Assembly (NCBI GenBank): GCA_003427395.1
Contig: BFEA01000072.1
Location: forward strand, 1,806,710-1,836,663
Direction of reading: 5' to 3'
Length of the DNA: 29,954 bases
Origin: Chara braunii
Lineage: Eukaryota > Streptophyta > Charophyceae > Charales > Characeae
Shown here one piece after another: positions 9,681 to 19,072 of this stretch. Both the position numbers and the translations under genes were made by a program. Under the pieces are notes generated by a model. The model saw only the letters and a list, made by a program, of their open reading frames with translations. It searched no databases and had not been told where the DNA came from. Position 1 is the stretch's first letter. Every line of letters starts with the position of its first letter.

Positions 9681-10161
9681 CGGCGTAGAGAGCGTGATGG
9701 GAGAGTAGACAGAAGGGAACGGGGAGACGAAGCCGCTAGTTGGAGACGCTTGACATGTGAGTATTGCTGCCGGAGAGTATTGTTCGACCCTTGAATTGTG
9801 TTTTATTCCGGAAAAGGGAAAGTGAAAAAAGACGCAGGGAAGTGACAGAGGAGGGAGGGGAGGGAAGGAAAAGCAGGGAGGGCTGAAGGGCTGTGAGAGA
9901 AAGCCTGGTATCCGAGACAAGATTGCATTGATGGGTAAGGGTAGATCGACAAACGATAGTCGCGCCCGAACTGTAGGGGAGGTGGAGATGGTGGGCGGTT
10001 CCCTCTCCTAGTGAAAACGATCATCCTGTGACTTGTGATGACCACTCAATGTGCATGGAGCCCTGGAACCGAGTAGCAGGAGAGATGAGACGGTAGCGCG
10101 ATTGACACGATTTATCCTCTTGAATGCCCTCTCTGCTCTTTCGTCTTTCTGGAGAACTTCG

Positions 10162-10240
10162 CCATCGTCGACGGTCGTACGGATTACATTCCTCACTCGA
10201 ACATGACCCGCGGGACTTAACAACAACATCACAGCAAACG

Positions 10241-10274
<34 letters not shown>

Positions 10275-10556
10275 CTTTCTCCGAAGGCTCGACTTATAGC
10301 CCTGCCATTGGTGTGGATGTTGACGTTCTTGTTGATGAAGCATAACGGTATAGTCACACTGGGGCCTATCCATCGTCGGCGGATGTACCGATTACATTCC
10401 TTCGTCGGACATGGCCCGCGGCGGGACAACACACAGCAAACTCATTCTCTCTCTCTCTCTCTCCCCGTCTTTGTAGAAGCCTCGACTTGCCCTGCCGTTG
10501 GTGCAGATGTTGACGTCCTTGTTGATCAATAACGGTATACTCACACTGGGGCTCTA
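10162..10556. repeat. Two-copy duplication, ~208-bp period, containing (CT)n
   Basis: The block starting CCATCGTCG at 10162 repeats at 10370. Both copies contain GATTACATTCC, a CCGCGG-type site, CAGCAAAC, ATTC plus a CT run, GCTCGACTT or CCTCGACTT, TGATGTTGACGT-type sequence and AACGGTATA(G/C)TCACACTGGGG. They differ by small indels, including CT-run length. Confidence 0.9.
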
Positions 10557-10695
10557 GATGTGGCGGCCGTGGATGCCAGATATATTGAGGACCACTAATG
10601 GATGATTAACCGCCCCCCCCCCCAATCCGATATTTTCTATGTTGAGACTGCTTTCCTTTCTTTTGTTCCCTTCGGCCCAATGCGATTCTCTCTCT

Positions 10696-10765
10696 GTATG
10701 CTTGTGCAGGGACTATGCTAGTATTCTCTGTTATCCTTCCAATGTAATAGATGTCTCGAAGGATG
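10696..10765 (-). pseudogene. U6: U6 snRNA pseudogene, 5' two-thirds (copy A)
   Basis: Read on the minus strand, this copy has the U6 order: the TTCGAGACATC part of the 5' stem-loop, an AACAGAGAA (ACAGAGA box) segment, CTAGCATAGTCCCTGC in place of the usual TTAGCATGGCCCCTGC, and then decay. The U6 3' region (CGCATAAATCGAGAAATGG) is not recognisable here. It shares lineage-specific changes with copies B and C, so it belongs to the same amplification. Confidence 0.8.
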
Positions 10766-10794
10766 TTATGCCCCCTTTTTTTTTTTTTTTTTTT

Positions 10795-10888
10795 GAACCA
10801 TTTCTCGATTTATACGTGTCATCCTTGCGCAGGGACCATGCTAGTATTCTCTGCTATCCTTTCAATGTAATAGATGTCTCGAAGGATG
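10795..10888 (-). pseudogene. U6: U6 snRNA pseudogene, near full length (copy B)
   Basis: On the minus strand this copy carries the 5' TTCGAGACATC remnant, GCAGAGA where U6 has the invariant ACAGAGA box, CTAGCATGGTCCCTGCGC, AAGGATGACACG, and TATAAATCGAGAAATGG at the 3' end. An A-run of about 19 (10776-10794 as T on the plus strand) follows, where an active U6 gene would have a pol III T-run terminator. The altered ACAGAGA box, changed 5' stem-loop and A-tail mark it as a non-functional retrocopy. Confidence 0.88.
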
Positions 10889-10905
10889 TTATGCCCTTTT
10901 TTTTT

Positions 10906-11001
10906 GTGTACCATTTCTCGATTTATGCGTGTCATCCATATGCAGGGGCCATGCTAGTATTCTCTGTTATCCTTCCAATGTAATAGATGTCTCGAAGGAT
11001 G
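10906..11001 (-). pseudogene. U6: U6 snRNA pseudogene, near full length (copy C)
   Basis: This copy has an intact ACAGAGA box, CTAGCATGGCCCCTGC, GGATGACACGCATAAATCG and AGAAATGGT. The GCGCAA segment is replaced by ATAT. It ends in an A-run of nine (10897-10905) instead of a T-run terminator. The 5' stem-loop is degenerate in the same way as in copies A and B. Upstream on the minus strand there is no plant USE element and no clear TATA box at the expected spacing. Confidence 0.88.
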
Positions 11002-11235
11002 TTATGCCCTTGTTTTTGACGATCAACCTGAACAAAAATAGAGCAAAAGCGAAAAAAAAAAAGATTGACCTGACCGGAAACAGACTCCTATCGCCGGCGC
11101 GGCATGCTGAGAGCTCTCTCACTTGCTGTCCGTCTGAATGAGAAAGAGCGCCACTCATTGCGTTTGTAATTTTGCACGATTGCCACTTGGAACTGTGTCA
11201 CTGGACGTTCGAAATCTCTCTAAGGAGGGTCAACA

Positions 11236-11279
11236 GCATACGTGCTGCTAAAAAAAAAAAAAAAAGCATACGTGCTGCT
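11236..11279. repeat. A16 run flanked by 14-bp direct repeats
   Basis: GCATACGTGCTGCT occurs at 11236-11249 and 11266-11279, separated only by A residues. A pure A-run between perfect direct repeats looks like a target-site duplication around an almost bodiless retroposed poly(A) tail. Confidence 0.75.
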
Positions 11280-12190
11280 CCCCACCAATAGATTGGAGCA
11301 TTTGTCAAAAACAATAAAAATGAAGTAAATGGTGACAATGGCCGAAAAAAAGAGAAGGGGAAAAAAAAAGCTGAATCCGAATGGGTCACCTAACCCAGGA
11401 GCGAGATCCTACTAGCCATGTATGTGGATTAGTGTGACTGGTGTGGGACGGGTGGGGGACAGGTGGGTGGCAGCGTGAGATAGGGAAAATAAACGCAAAA
11501 AAACATTTCATGACCAAACAAATGAAGAAAAAACTGCTAAAAAAACAGAAAAGAAAGTGCTCTTCTCACAGATGGTGTCTGCTGCAGGCGGGGTGTCAGA
11601 TGTCAGGGTATGATTCACTGACCATGACTGTGGCAGTCAAGACGACTGCATGTGACTGGGCATACGGACCATATTCATTGACAATAGTCTGAGGCTTACT
11701 TGAAATAGGCCGCAGTGCACGCTGTTCGGTTGTTCTGACAGAAATTCTCTTTGGCAGAGGAGGGAAAGAGTAACTCTCCATACACCATTTGCTGTAGGTG
11801 AGGGGATCGAACCCTCCCCGAACACCTTCCAAACCACAATCAATTTCCAGCGATGAAGCCATTCGTTTTTGCTGTGGGGACCGCCACAGGACCCCCACAG
11901 CGAAAACGAAAGAAAAACCTACCTACCAATGGGCGAGCGAAAAAAAAAACATCCTTTTCCCGGGCTTAATTCACGAAACCAGGCTACCGTTTTCCTGCCA
12001 AATCCACGATGCCTGACAGTCGCACACCTTAAACTCTAATCCACATACATCGGTAGTGGGATCTCGCAAAGAGTTTTTTTTTATTTTTATTTTTATTTTT
12101 AAAACNCCCCCGCCAATGTTAGTGGTGCTGATAAGAGCAGACACCACTAGCACCTGGGGAGAGGCTCCATCTATTGGTGGGGAGCAGCAC
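11272..12190. mobile_element. ~0.9-kb element with long, two-block inverted ends
   Basis: The outer arms at 11272-11300 and 12161-12190 are near-perfect inverted repeats (GTGCTGCTCCCCACCAATAG on the left). A second pair lies inside them, 11401-11432 and 12036-12067 (GCGAGATCC and ATGTATGTGGATTAG blocks). The segment between arm blocks is A-rich on the left and T-rich on the right, so it may also pair. The centre (about 11440-12015) holds no convincing gene. Near 11795-11815 the minus strand has GAGGGTTCGATCCCCTC, which resembles a tRNA T-arm, but the rest of a tRNA is not there. A long-TIR non-autonomous DNA transposon is the likeliest reading. A single N lies at 12106. Confidence 0.65.
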
Positions 12191-12396
12191 CTGCTGGAAA
12201 ACGGGTCCAGCGTCCCATATACAAAAAGAGATTGGAATGTAACGAAACATATACAAAAAAAAAGGTTGAAGTCGGAAAAAAGAGCAGAACTCAGGGCATA
12301 CTCACACTACGACTTATTTACGTATTTTTGGACGGAATTGTGGCCAGATACATGCAGGCATGGCCGTGCATGCGGTCAGATACATATGAGATACGA

Positions 12397-12510
12397 CTGC
12401 CGTCTTCTCCCGAGCATAACTAACGCACCCTGAAAATGAACGTATGCAAGGCATGTTTCCGGCCCGATACAGTCAAAATGAGGGTGCGTTGTGTTCGGGG
12501 GAAGACGGTG
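12397..12510. mobile_element. MITE-like foldback, diverged family copy 2
   Basis: It starts CTGCCGTCTTCTCCCGAGCA and ends TTCGGGGGAAGACGGTG. AACGCACCCT and AGGGTGCGTT form the inner arms. The ends match the other family members, but the inner arms differ (GCACCCT instead of GCCCGGTCAT), so it looks like a separate subfamily. Confidence 0.72.
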
Positions 12511-12837
12511 TGTGGCGGTGTTGAACGAATGAATCTACTTAGCGAACATTCCGTCGTTGATTGCCTCATGCAGATTGATTGATTGATTGATGACCGGGTT
12601 GTTTGAAAATGGTTGTGCTGTGTGGTGGTGGTTTCGGGTCCGTAAAGGGCGCTGAAGAATGGCTTAGATGTCTGATGTCATGACTGATTTGCATGTAAAT
12701 TGGCTGTGTGAGTGTGGAGCACGGTTGGACGGTTTGCAGTCGGGGAATGACAAATGGTGGATTACTGTGCTGGATCGGATGCGATTGGATGTGGCGGTGT
12801 GTGTGTAGAGAGGGTGAGCACGTCGGCAGCTCTGCCA

Positions 12838-13239
12838 TCAACTGATGGAGGGAAGTGAAAGGCACGACGACGAGGGGAGTTTTGCTTTCTTGATTACGGC
12901 TTGGAAAATGAATCGGAGAGGCTGCAGGAGAGGACGGAGGTGTTGATCAGGCTGCTGCGGATCAGTGAACGTGTCATGCAATCGGGCAAAGGGGTCTGTG
13001 AACCGTCTCAACACTCGAGGGGCAGTGTAATCAATCGTTCCTGTGATTGCCATCACGGCTGGATGTACGTGTTGGTCATCGGCGGCCGGTAATCGAGGTG
13101 CACTACCACGAAGCAGGGAAAAGGGGTGCTGGTCGCGTAGTCTGTCGATCAATAGGCGAGCGATTTCTCTTTTTTTTCTTCTGGCAGCAGACGCGAAACT
13201 GACGTTAAGCAGCGAGAAGGCGAGAAAAAGAAGGTTCAT
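12838..13239 (-). CDS. Weak candidate small ORF with signal-peptide-like start
   Basis: From ATG at 13239 the frame encodes 134 residues beginning MNLLFLAFSLLNVSFASA, which looks like a secretory signal peptide, followed by a basic RRKKRE stretch and a Pro/Gln/His-rich remainder. I recognise no domain, no splice sites and no upstream promoter. A plus-strand frame over part of the same region (12907-13000) also reads plausibly. It is probably a chance frame. Confidence 0.15.
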   Translation of the reverse strand: MNLLFLAFSLLNVSFASAARRKKREIARLLIDRLRDQHPFSLLRGSAPRLPAADDQHVHPAVMAITGTIDYTAPRVLRRFTDPFARLHDTFTDPQQPDQHLRPLLQPLRFIFQAVIKKAKLPSSSCLSLPSIS

Positions 13240-14283
13240 GAGCAGAGAGCTTGCTGACTGGTTGGTGATCGAGTGGCTTGTTGCTAGATAGCCGGACGAC
13301 AACTGGCACGACACGTGCCTTTCGTTCGTGAACGATGGCTCCTCCTGCAGGAACTCACTCTTCAAACAGCTCGGGGCTATCTCGCGTCGAGCCGAGACGG
13401 AAGGGTAATTCCTTCCTACTTGCTTTTACATCCTTTGCACCCCATTTTAACAAATTGTTGTGCTCGACGTCGTCTTCCCTCCGCGGTTAGGCATCCATCA
13501 TCTCAGTGTATGCGTGTCTATTCTTGTCTTCTGTGGTATTACACGTATATAGACGAATGTGATCGCTCTTGTCGCTAGCTTATAACCTAGTGTAGCACGT
13601 GGTTGCGATTTCAGGCTGATCGATCTGGTACGGTACTGTTTTATGTTCTATTGCTTTTTTTTTTTTTTTTTTTTTTGGTTTGGGGGGGGGGGGGGGAGAG
13701 GGCGGGCTATGAGTGTTGCTATGAGTGTGCTCGCCTACATGCATTTATTTGTGCTTTTGTATATTAAATTTTGCACATTGTGTCGCAGGGAGTTGCCTGC
13801 TCCCTCTAAATTTTGCACATTGTGTCAGAGATATGCCGTTGGTCCCCCCGAGTGGCATTGAGTAGAGACTGCTGATGTTCATAGGGGGAGGGGACCGGAG
13901 GGGAGGCACAGTTACAGGCCCATCGAAGAAGCTCGGTCCTGATGCTACTGGCTGACCCCTGGCCGGTATCGCCCACCTGCTGTAGCAGGTATTGCACCTG
14001 CTGGTGGGTGCAGCTCCAGCATGTTCCCTCGTTGGAGGCGTGAGCACGGATGTGGCTGCTACGGGGATCCCCGTAATACTATAATGACAATAAAAAAGGC
14101 ATGAAAGGCCTTCCTGTCCAGATTTGACAGGTAATTGAATTGGTTAGGCTTAAAGAATTAGCCTTTAAAAATAAAAAATAAAAAAATAAAAAATTGAAAA
14201 AAATGAATTCATTTTTTCTTTCTTATTTTTCTTTCTTTCTTTGTTCTCTTTTTCGCTTTTGCGCTCTGATATTCTTGTGACAA
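13240..14283. other. Intergenic; short repeats and homopolymers only
   Basis: A T-run (about 13656-13676) is followed by a G-run (about 13682-13697). TAAATTTTGCACATTGTGTC occurs at 13765-13784 and again at 13807-13826 with a 42-bp period. An A/T-rich tract lies at about 14165-14220. No gene is supported. The right end may contain the promoter of the large plus-strand gene. Confidence 0.55.
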
Positions 14284-14291
14284 TATATAAA
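14284..14291 (+). promoter_or_regulatory. Possible TATA box of the large gene
   Basis: TATATAAA sits in CAATATATAAAATGG. It is the clearest TATA-like sequence upstream of the proposed 5' UTR exon that ends at 14761. The distance to a transcription start cannot be tested from sequence alone. Confidence 0.2.
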
Positions 14292-14319
14292 ATGGCTCGT
14301 GGATGCGTAGGCTCAGTTG

Positions 14320-14761
14320 TTGGTTGGTTCCCTCTGTCTGGTCTATTAGGACTTTCCTCGGCCTGTCTGACGCAAGTTCATTTTGCAGCAAGTCCTATGG
14401 CCTTTGCATCCCTCGAGCTCTCTTCTGATTCCATTCACGTTACAGCCATTGAGTATGCCGTGCGTGCCCTCTTATGTTTCCCCCGTCAATCTATCTTGTT
14501 AAACCACCAGTACTTCCTTAAATCGTGGCCGTTAACAATCCACGGTTTTAGGAAACGTACGGGCCACTACAGGAGCGCCCAAATTCATCCGACTCGAAAC
14601 GTTTGTACTCTATTGTTTTTTCCGCGGCCGATAGCTGGGCCAAGTACTGGTGGGCTTAATAACACGCTATAACAATCAATCAAGGAGGGTAGGGCCCTCC
14701 CTTAAGAGCTGTGTGCAATTCCTGCATTGACATCTCTGGTGATGCAAAGGCTGCCCTTCAG
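14320..14761 (+). other. Possible 5' UTR exon ending in a CAG|GTAGGC donor
   Basis: CCCTTCAG|GTAGGC at 14761/14762 is a good donor, and the next acceptor (TTTTTGTTTCAG ending 14912) would remove a 151-bp intron. In the spliced frame of the gene an in-frame TGA occurs at 14740-14742. This supports non-coding status here and translation starting at 14960. An ATG at 14742 would open a short out-of-frame upstream ORF of about 17 codons across the junction. The 5' boundary is a guess. Confidence 0.3.
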
Positions 14762-14912
14762 GTAGGCGGTGGGGGTTGTCACCGCAGATTTCCCCCTCTT
14801 CTGTTTAATTAATCTTGTTTGGTCAGCCATCTCCGCTTTCTTTGAGGTTTTACTTACCAATGTGCGATCTCCTTGTTGCCCTCTTCCTTGTCGTTCTATG
14901 TTTTTGTTTCAG

Positions 14913-15189
14913 AGGTTTCCGTCGCGGAGTACAAGCTTCAGTGTAGCAATTCCGCGGTTATGAGGAGAGCAACCTCTGCAGATGGCTCAAGAGCGGTGAG
15001 GCGCTCCGCTTGTGAGAATATGCACACAGCGTTGGCGTTGCCTGCTGATAGCGGCGGGGGTAGCTCACAGAGCAACAAAAGGGGGGCCCATCAGTCGCAG
15101 CAGGCCCACTCGTCACCCAAAGTTAAAGCCTTGTCGTCTACTTCGGTGAAGGTTCTTCAGGAGTTCAACGGGCAGAACACGAACGCCAG
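14913..15189 (+). CDS. Exon 1 of the large gene (5' part untranslated, coding from 14960)
   Basis: The acceptor TTTTTGTTTCAG ends at 14912 and the donor GCCAG|GTTTGG follows 15189. The coding part begins MRRATSADGSRAVRRS and ends at KVLQEFNGQNTNA. It is Ser/Gln-rich and basic. The frame is open through the whole exon (two bases complete a codon from an upstream exon), so translation could in principle begin earlier, but an in-frame stop in the likely preceding exon favours ATG 14960. Confidence 0.6.
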
Positions 15190-18100
15190 GTTTGGAGTCA
15201 TCAATCCTCTTTTCTTTTCATTCATGTGATCATCAACGTAGCAATTTTTTTTTTTTTTTTTAATCTTGAAAATGGCCTTATGGGCACAGCTCATCTCTAG
15301 TCTCAGGATGAGCATCAGCCTGCTTTTACTTCTGCGAAGGTAAGCCATGCAGTACTGAGTTGAGTCTATGAGAGCATCAATTATTGCCTCCCTGACGAGA
15401 AGGATTCTTTTTTTTTTTTTTTTCATTAATCTACCAACAATTGATCAAACTCTGGCCTGCCTGAGATTCGGTCGTTTCACGCGTTTCCCTGTTTGATGCA
15501 CGTATGGACTTGTGCCGACTACTACCGTCTTCACCCGAATAGAACGCCCGGTCATTATCGCTGCATCTGGACTGACAGTTGGACCAAATGCAGCTATTAT
15601 GACCGGGCGTTCTATTCGGGTGAAGACGGTAGAGTGTTCATCCTGAACATCATCATGCAATTGTTTATGCTTCATGGGAATGACGAATGCATATCTAGCT
15701 GATGGTCCACAAAACGATTGTATTCTGTGTGCATCAATTCGGCCATTGTCATTAATGGAGCTTCTGCCATTCCCATCCTCGGTTGAATCAATCTAAAGAG
15801 TAATCCTCAGACCTGTGCCCCTCTTGCAAATGCCTTGCTTGAGGTCCATCGGATGACCTTGAGTCCACATCTCTGCAGACGGCAACCTTACGTTACGTTA
15901 GTATCAACTGAATTCCAACAGAAAAAGACAAAATTACCTTTTTTACAATTCAAAAATCAAGTATTTTTAATCTTTGTAAAACTTCCGTCTTGCCGGGGGA
16001 AAGGAACCGGACTGTTGCTCCCCAGAATGGCAGGAGCCAGAACCACGAGGTTCTGTTTTTTCAAAAAAAAAAAAAAAAAAAAAAAAAGAGATTGATATGT
16101 CCAAATGTTGGAACAAGTGGAAGAATACCTCTGTGGCTAATAGCTACAGTTGCAGGACTTGTTGTTTTAACTCTAGTAGGATTTTCTTTTGTATGGATCT
16201 TACTTGCTCTGGATTAGGATCATTTCTTATTAATAACTAATAAAAAATACTTGGCAACCTTATGTTACTATCAACTGACTTCCAACAGAAAAAGACAAGA
16301 GACTTACTTAGCGCAGTGCTGGGGTTGTGAGGGCTGATTTGGGGCTCTCTCACACATGTTTCTTGTGTGTACTTACTTCGTGCATTGAATGTTTTGCAGT
16401 TTGCGGCGTAGTGCTTCATCGCAGCAGACAAAGTCTGTGGGCTCTGCGAAGGGTAACCAATCTGCACGCTCTCCTCGACCGAAGAAGTCCGCATGTGTCT
16501 CCATTTCAGCAACAGCGACCTCGTCTCATTATGGCTCTCCTCCTGTCGCAGCTCGGACATCTGCAGGCAATGCTTATCCATCGGGCATGAATGGGTGTCG
16601 GTCATCCCCACGCGCCCACTCTCCGTCGCATAAGTCTGTCAACTCCCCACAGAAATGCTCGCCTTTGCAGCGGTCTGCTCAGTTGAAGACAAGACCAGCC
16701 ACCGTCACACTGAGCGAGTCCAGCAATCACAAGGCAGAGTCCGCAGATTGCAGAGATGGAGAAGAAACGGTATTTCTGTTCCTCCTCTTTCTTCTGGTGG
16801 CGATGTGGTTACTCGTGCTTTCCCCTCCACCTTGTGTTCCTCGTCCATCTCATCCACCTTCACCACCTCCACCACCTCTTACTCTCCCTCTCCTCCTCCA
16901 CCACCTCCACCACCTCTTACTCTCCCTCCTCTCCCTCCTCTCCCTCCTCCACCACCTCCACCACCTCTTACTCCTCTCCCTCCTCTCCCTCCTCTCCCTC
17001 CACCACCTCGTACTCCTCTCCCTCCTCCTCCTGCGTCTGTTGTTTGCTGCTGCCGTTTCTGCTTCCTTCAGTTTGCCCTGTGCTTCCGGAATGCTCTTAA
17101 GTGTTTGGCTGGCATTTCTTGAACTCGCTTTCCAATGAATGTGTGCCGTTGAAAACTTGTTCCCCTGTTTGTGTCATATCGTAAGAACACTCCCCCCGGA
17201 TTGCAATGCCTTAATAACCACTCCCAACCCCTAAGGTTCTTGGGGGTCAACGTGAGTTTATAGGAGGGTTGCCATTCAGTGGCAGGCTGGCAGCTGCCTG
17301 GATCCTTCTGGCAATGATCTGTAAATAGTGCAAAATGTATTGCTTGCCCGGGCGAGGAGAGCTTTTTTCATAGAGTAGCCTGGAAGTGGATGGTGATTGC
17401 CAATAGCAAGAGGTGAGGTGGCTTATTAAGAATCCTAGGTCCAGACTCCAGACTGAGTGAGCCAGATTCAAGCTCGTTAGAACGAATGCATAACTATTTG
17501 CCTTGACCCAGATTCAAGCTCGTTAGAACGAACGCAATCCAAACAACTTCTAAATAATGAGCTAAAAGTTTCACAGAATCTTCGTCAAAACCTTCAGTAC
17601 ATAAGACTCCCTTTCGGCTTTCGCCCTAGTGAAATAATTGACCCATCATCTAACCACCGGATAGCTAATGACAATGGTGTTTAACTATTTGCCTTGGTCC
17701 CGGCACGCCCCAGGGCAGATTAGGAAAAATGAGCGCCGTTTGGATCCCAAACGAGCGCCATTTGGATCCCCCCAGAACATGGCAGCGAATTTTTGGAATT
17801 ATAATTGCTTCTGGCCCACCTCATTAGAGCGAAAATTCCGACTGTTGGACAATAACAGCAAGCAGAGGAGAAAGATTCAAGAAGAGGCTTCTGGGAAAAT
17901 CTCTAATTCTTTTTTTGGAATTATATCTGCAACTGGCCCACCTCATAGCGCCAAAGATTCTGACTGAGGGGCAATAATACTAAGCAGAGGAGGGATATTG
18001 AAGGGGAGGCTTCCGGGAAAACAAACCTCTGATGCTTTGCTGAAGGAAGGTCGGCCCGGAAGTCCGAAGGTCCCCACAAAGTAAAAGTAAAGACGAAATC

Positions 18101-18981
18101 CTGAGACCCGCTTTCTGTGGCAGCAAATGGATAGTTGATGAAAAGGGCCATCCTTGGTCGCTGAATAAGAGCGACGAGGTGTGGGGCTATCAGGCGTAAA
18201 AAGGTGTGTGGCAAATAGGACATCTCTGGGACGAAAGCTCCAACACCTGAGAACGATTATTGGAAAGAACGGTGAAGAATTCTTGAGTCCTCTTAGGACT
18301 GCCAAATGGGGAAAATGCATTTTGGCTGATTGCGAGAGTCTGATTAATTAATTAATTAAGCAAGAGGAAAGTCTCAGGATCATGGCGGAACAAGAGGAAA
18401 ACAACACTAATTGGGTCATCTGTGACCAAAGCGTGAGGAAAGAGCTGAAGGGCGGTCATAATTTGAACCAAAACCTGAGAACCATTGTTGAAAAGTGTCC
18501 CTTTGCAGTCGATAAGAATTCTTAAAATCTGAATGGGGAAAATGAATGGGCTGCTTGCGAGTCTGACTAATAAGCAAGTGGAAAGTTTCAGGGCCATGGA
18601 ACCCGAGGAAAACAGCACTGGTTGGGCCATTTGTGACATGTGTATCCATCCGATGGTTACACGGGCAGCCAAGAGCAGAGCTACGGTAGTGGTGAAGGTA
18701 GGTAACTTTTTTAGAAGAAAACCAATTACAGAGCTGAGAGCTCTGACTTTGAAATAAAACAACTGGTAAGTAGAGCCCGGCTCAGCCCGCTGAATGGTCC
18801 TTCAACCCCCTTCCCCCCGAATAGTCTACCGTTGGTAGAATCCTTGCTTTGTGGAATGTTCCCCAAGGCTAGGATATACATAGACTAGAAAGACCCAGTC
18901 CACAAGTGAGGAGGCAAAGCAGAAAATCCTCCGTTCTCCTAATTTCCCTGTTAAAGCACTTTCAAGGTTGGGAAAAATGAT

Positions 18982-19072
<91 letters not shown>

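Larger units (their letters stand above)
10696..11010 (-). repeat. Tandem array of A-tailed U6 pseudogenes
   Basis: The three U6-derived units are head to tail with spacings of about 123 and 113 bp. Each unit begins with the same non-U6 flank (GGGCATAAC on the minus strand), and the A-runs form the linkers. The shared flank shows that units were duplicated after the first insertion, or that a U6-plus-flank unit was itself mobilised. Confidence 0.85.
15891..16298. repeat. ~45-bp direct repeats bracketing the psbJ-bearing insert
   Basis: GGCAACCTTACGTTACGTTAG... (15891-15938) and GGCAACCTTATGTTACTATC... (16253-16298) share the TATCAACTGA(A/C)TTCCAACAG and AAAAAGACAA blocks. They differ by a 5-base insertion and a few substitutions. 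They enclose the plastid-like segment and an A-run. Confidence 0.88.

Noticed and set aside
11791-11880. tRNA gene on the minus strand (GAGGGTTCGATCCCCTC T-arm)
   Set aside because: The T-arm pairs perfectly, but no matching acceptor strand, D-arm or anticodon arm occurs at the expected distance.
14241-14672. 143-codon plus-strand frame as an upstream coding exon
   Set aside because: No acceptor or donor keeps it in phase with exon 1, and the frame that joins exon 1 has a stop at 14740. It is better explained as promoter/5' UTR.
16655-17122. Pro-rich frame resembling a hydroxyproline-rich or extensin-like protein
   Set aside because: The Pro runs come from a CCACCACCTC minisatellite in the intron after exon 2. 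There is no signal peptide, and other frames through the same tract are equally open.
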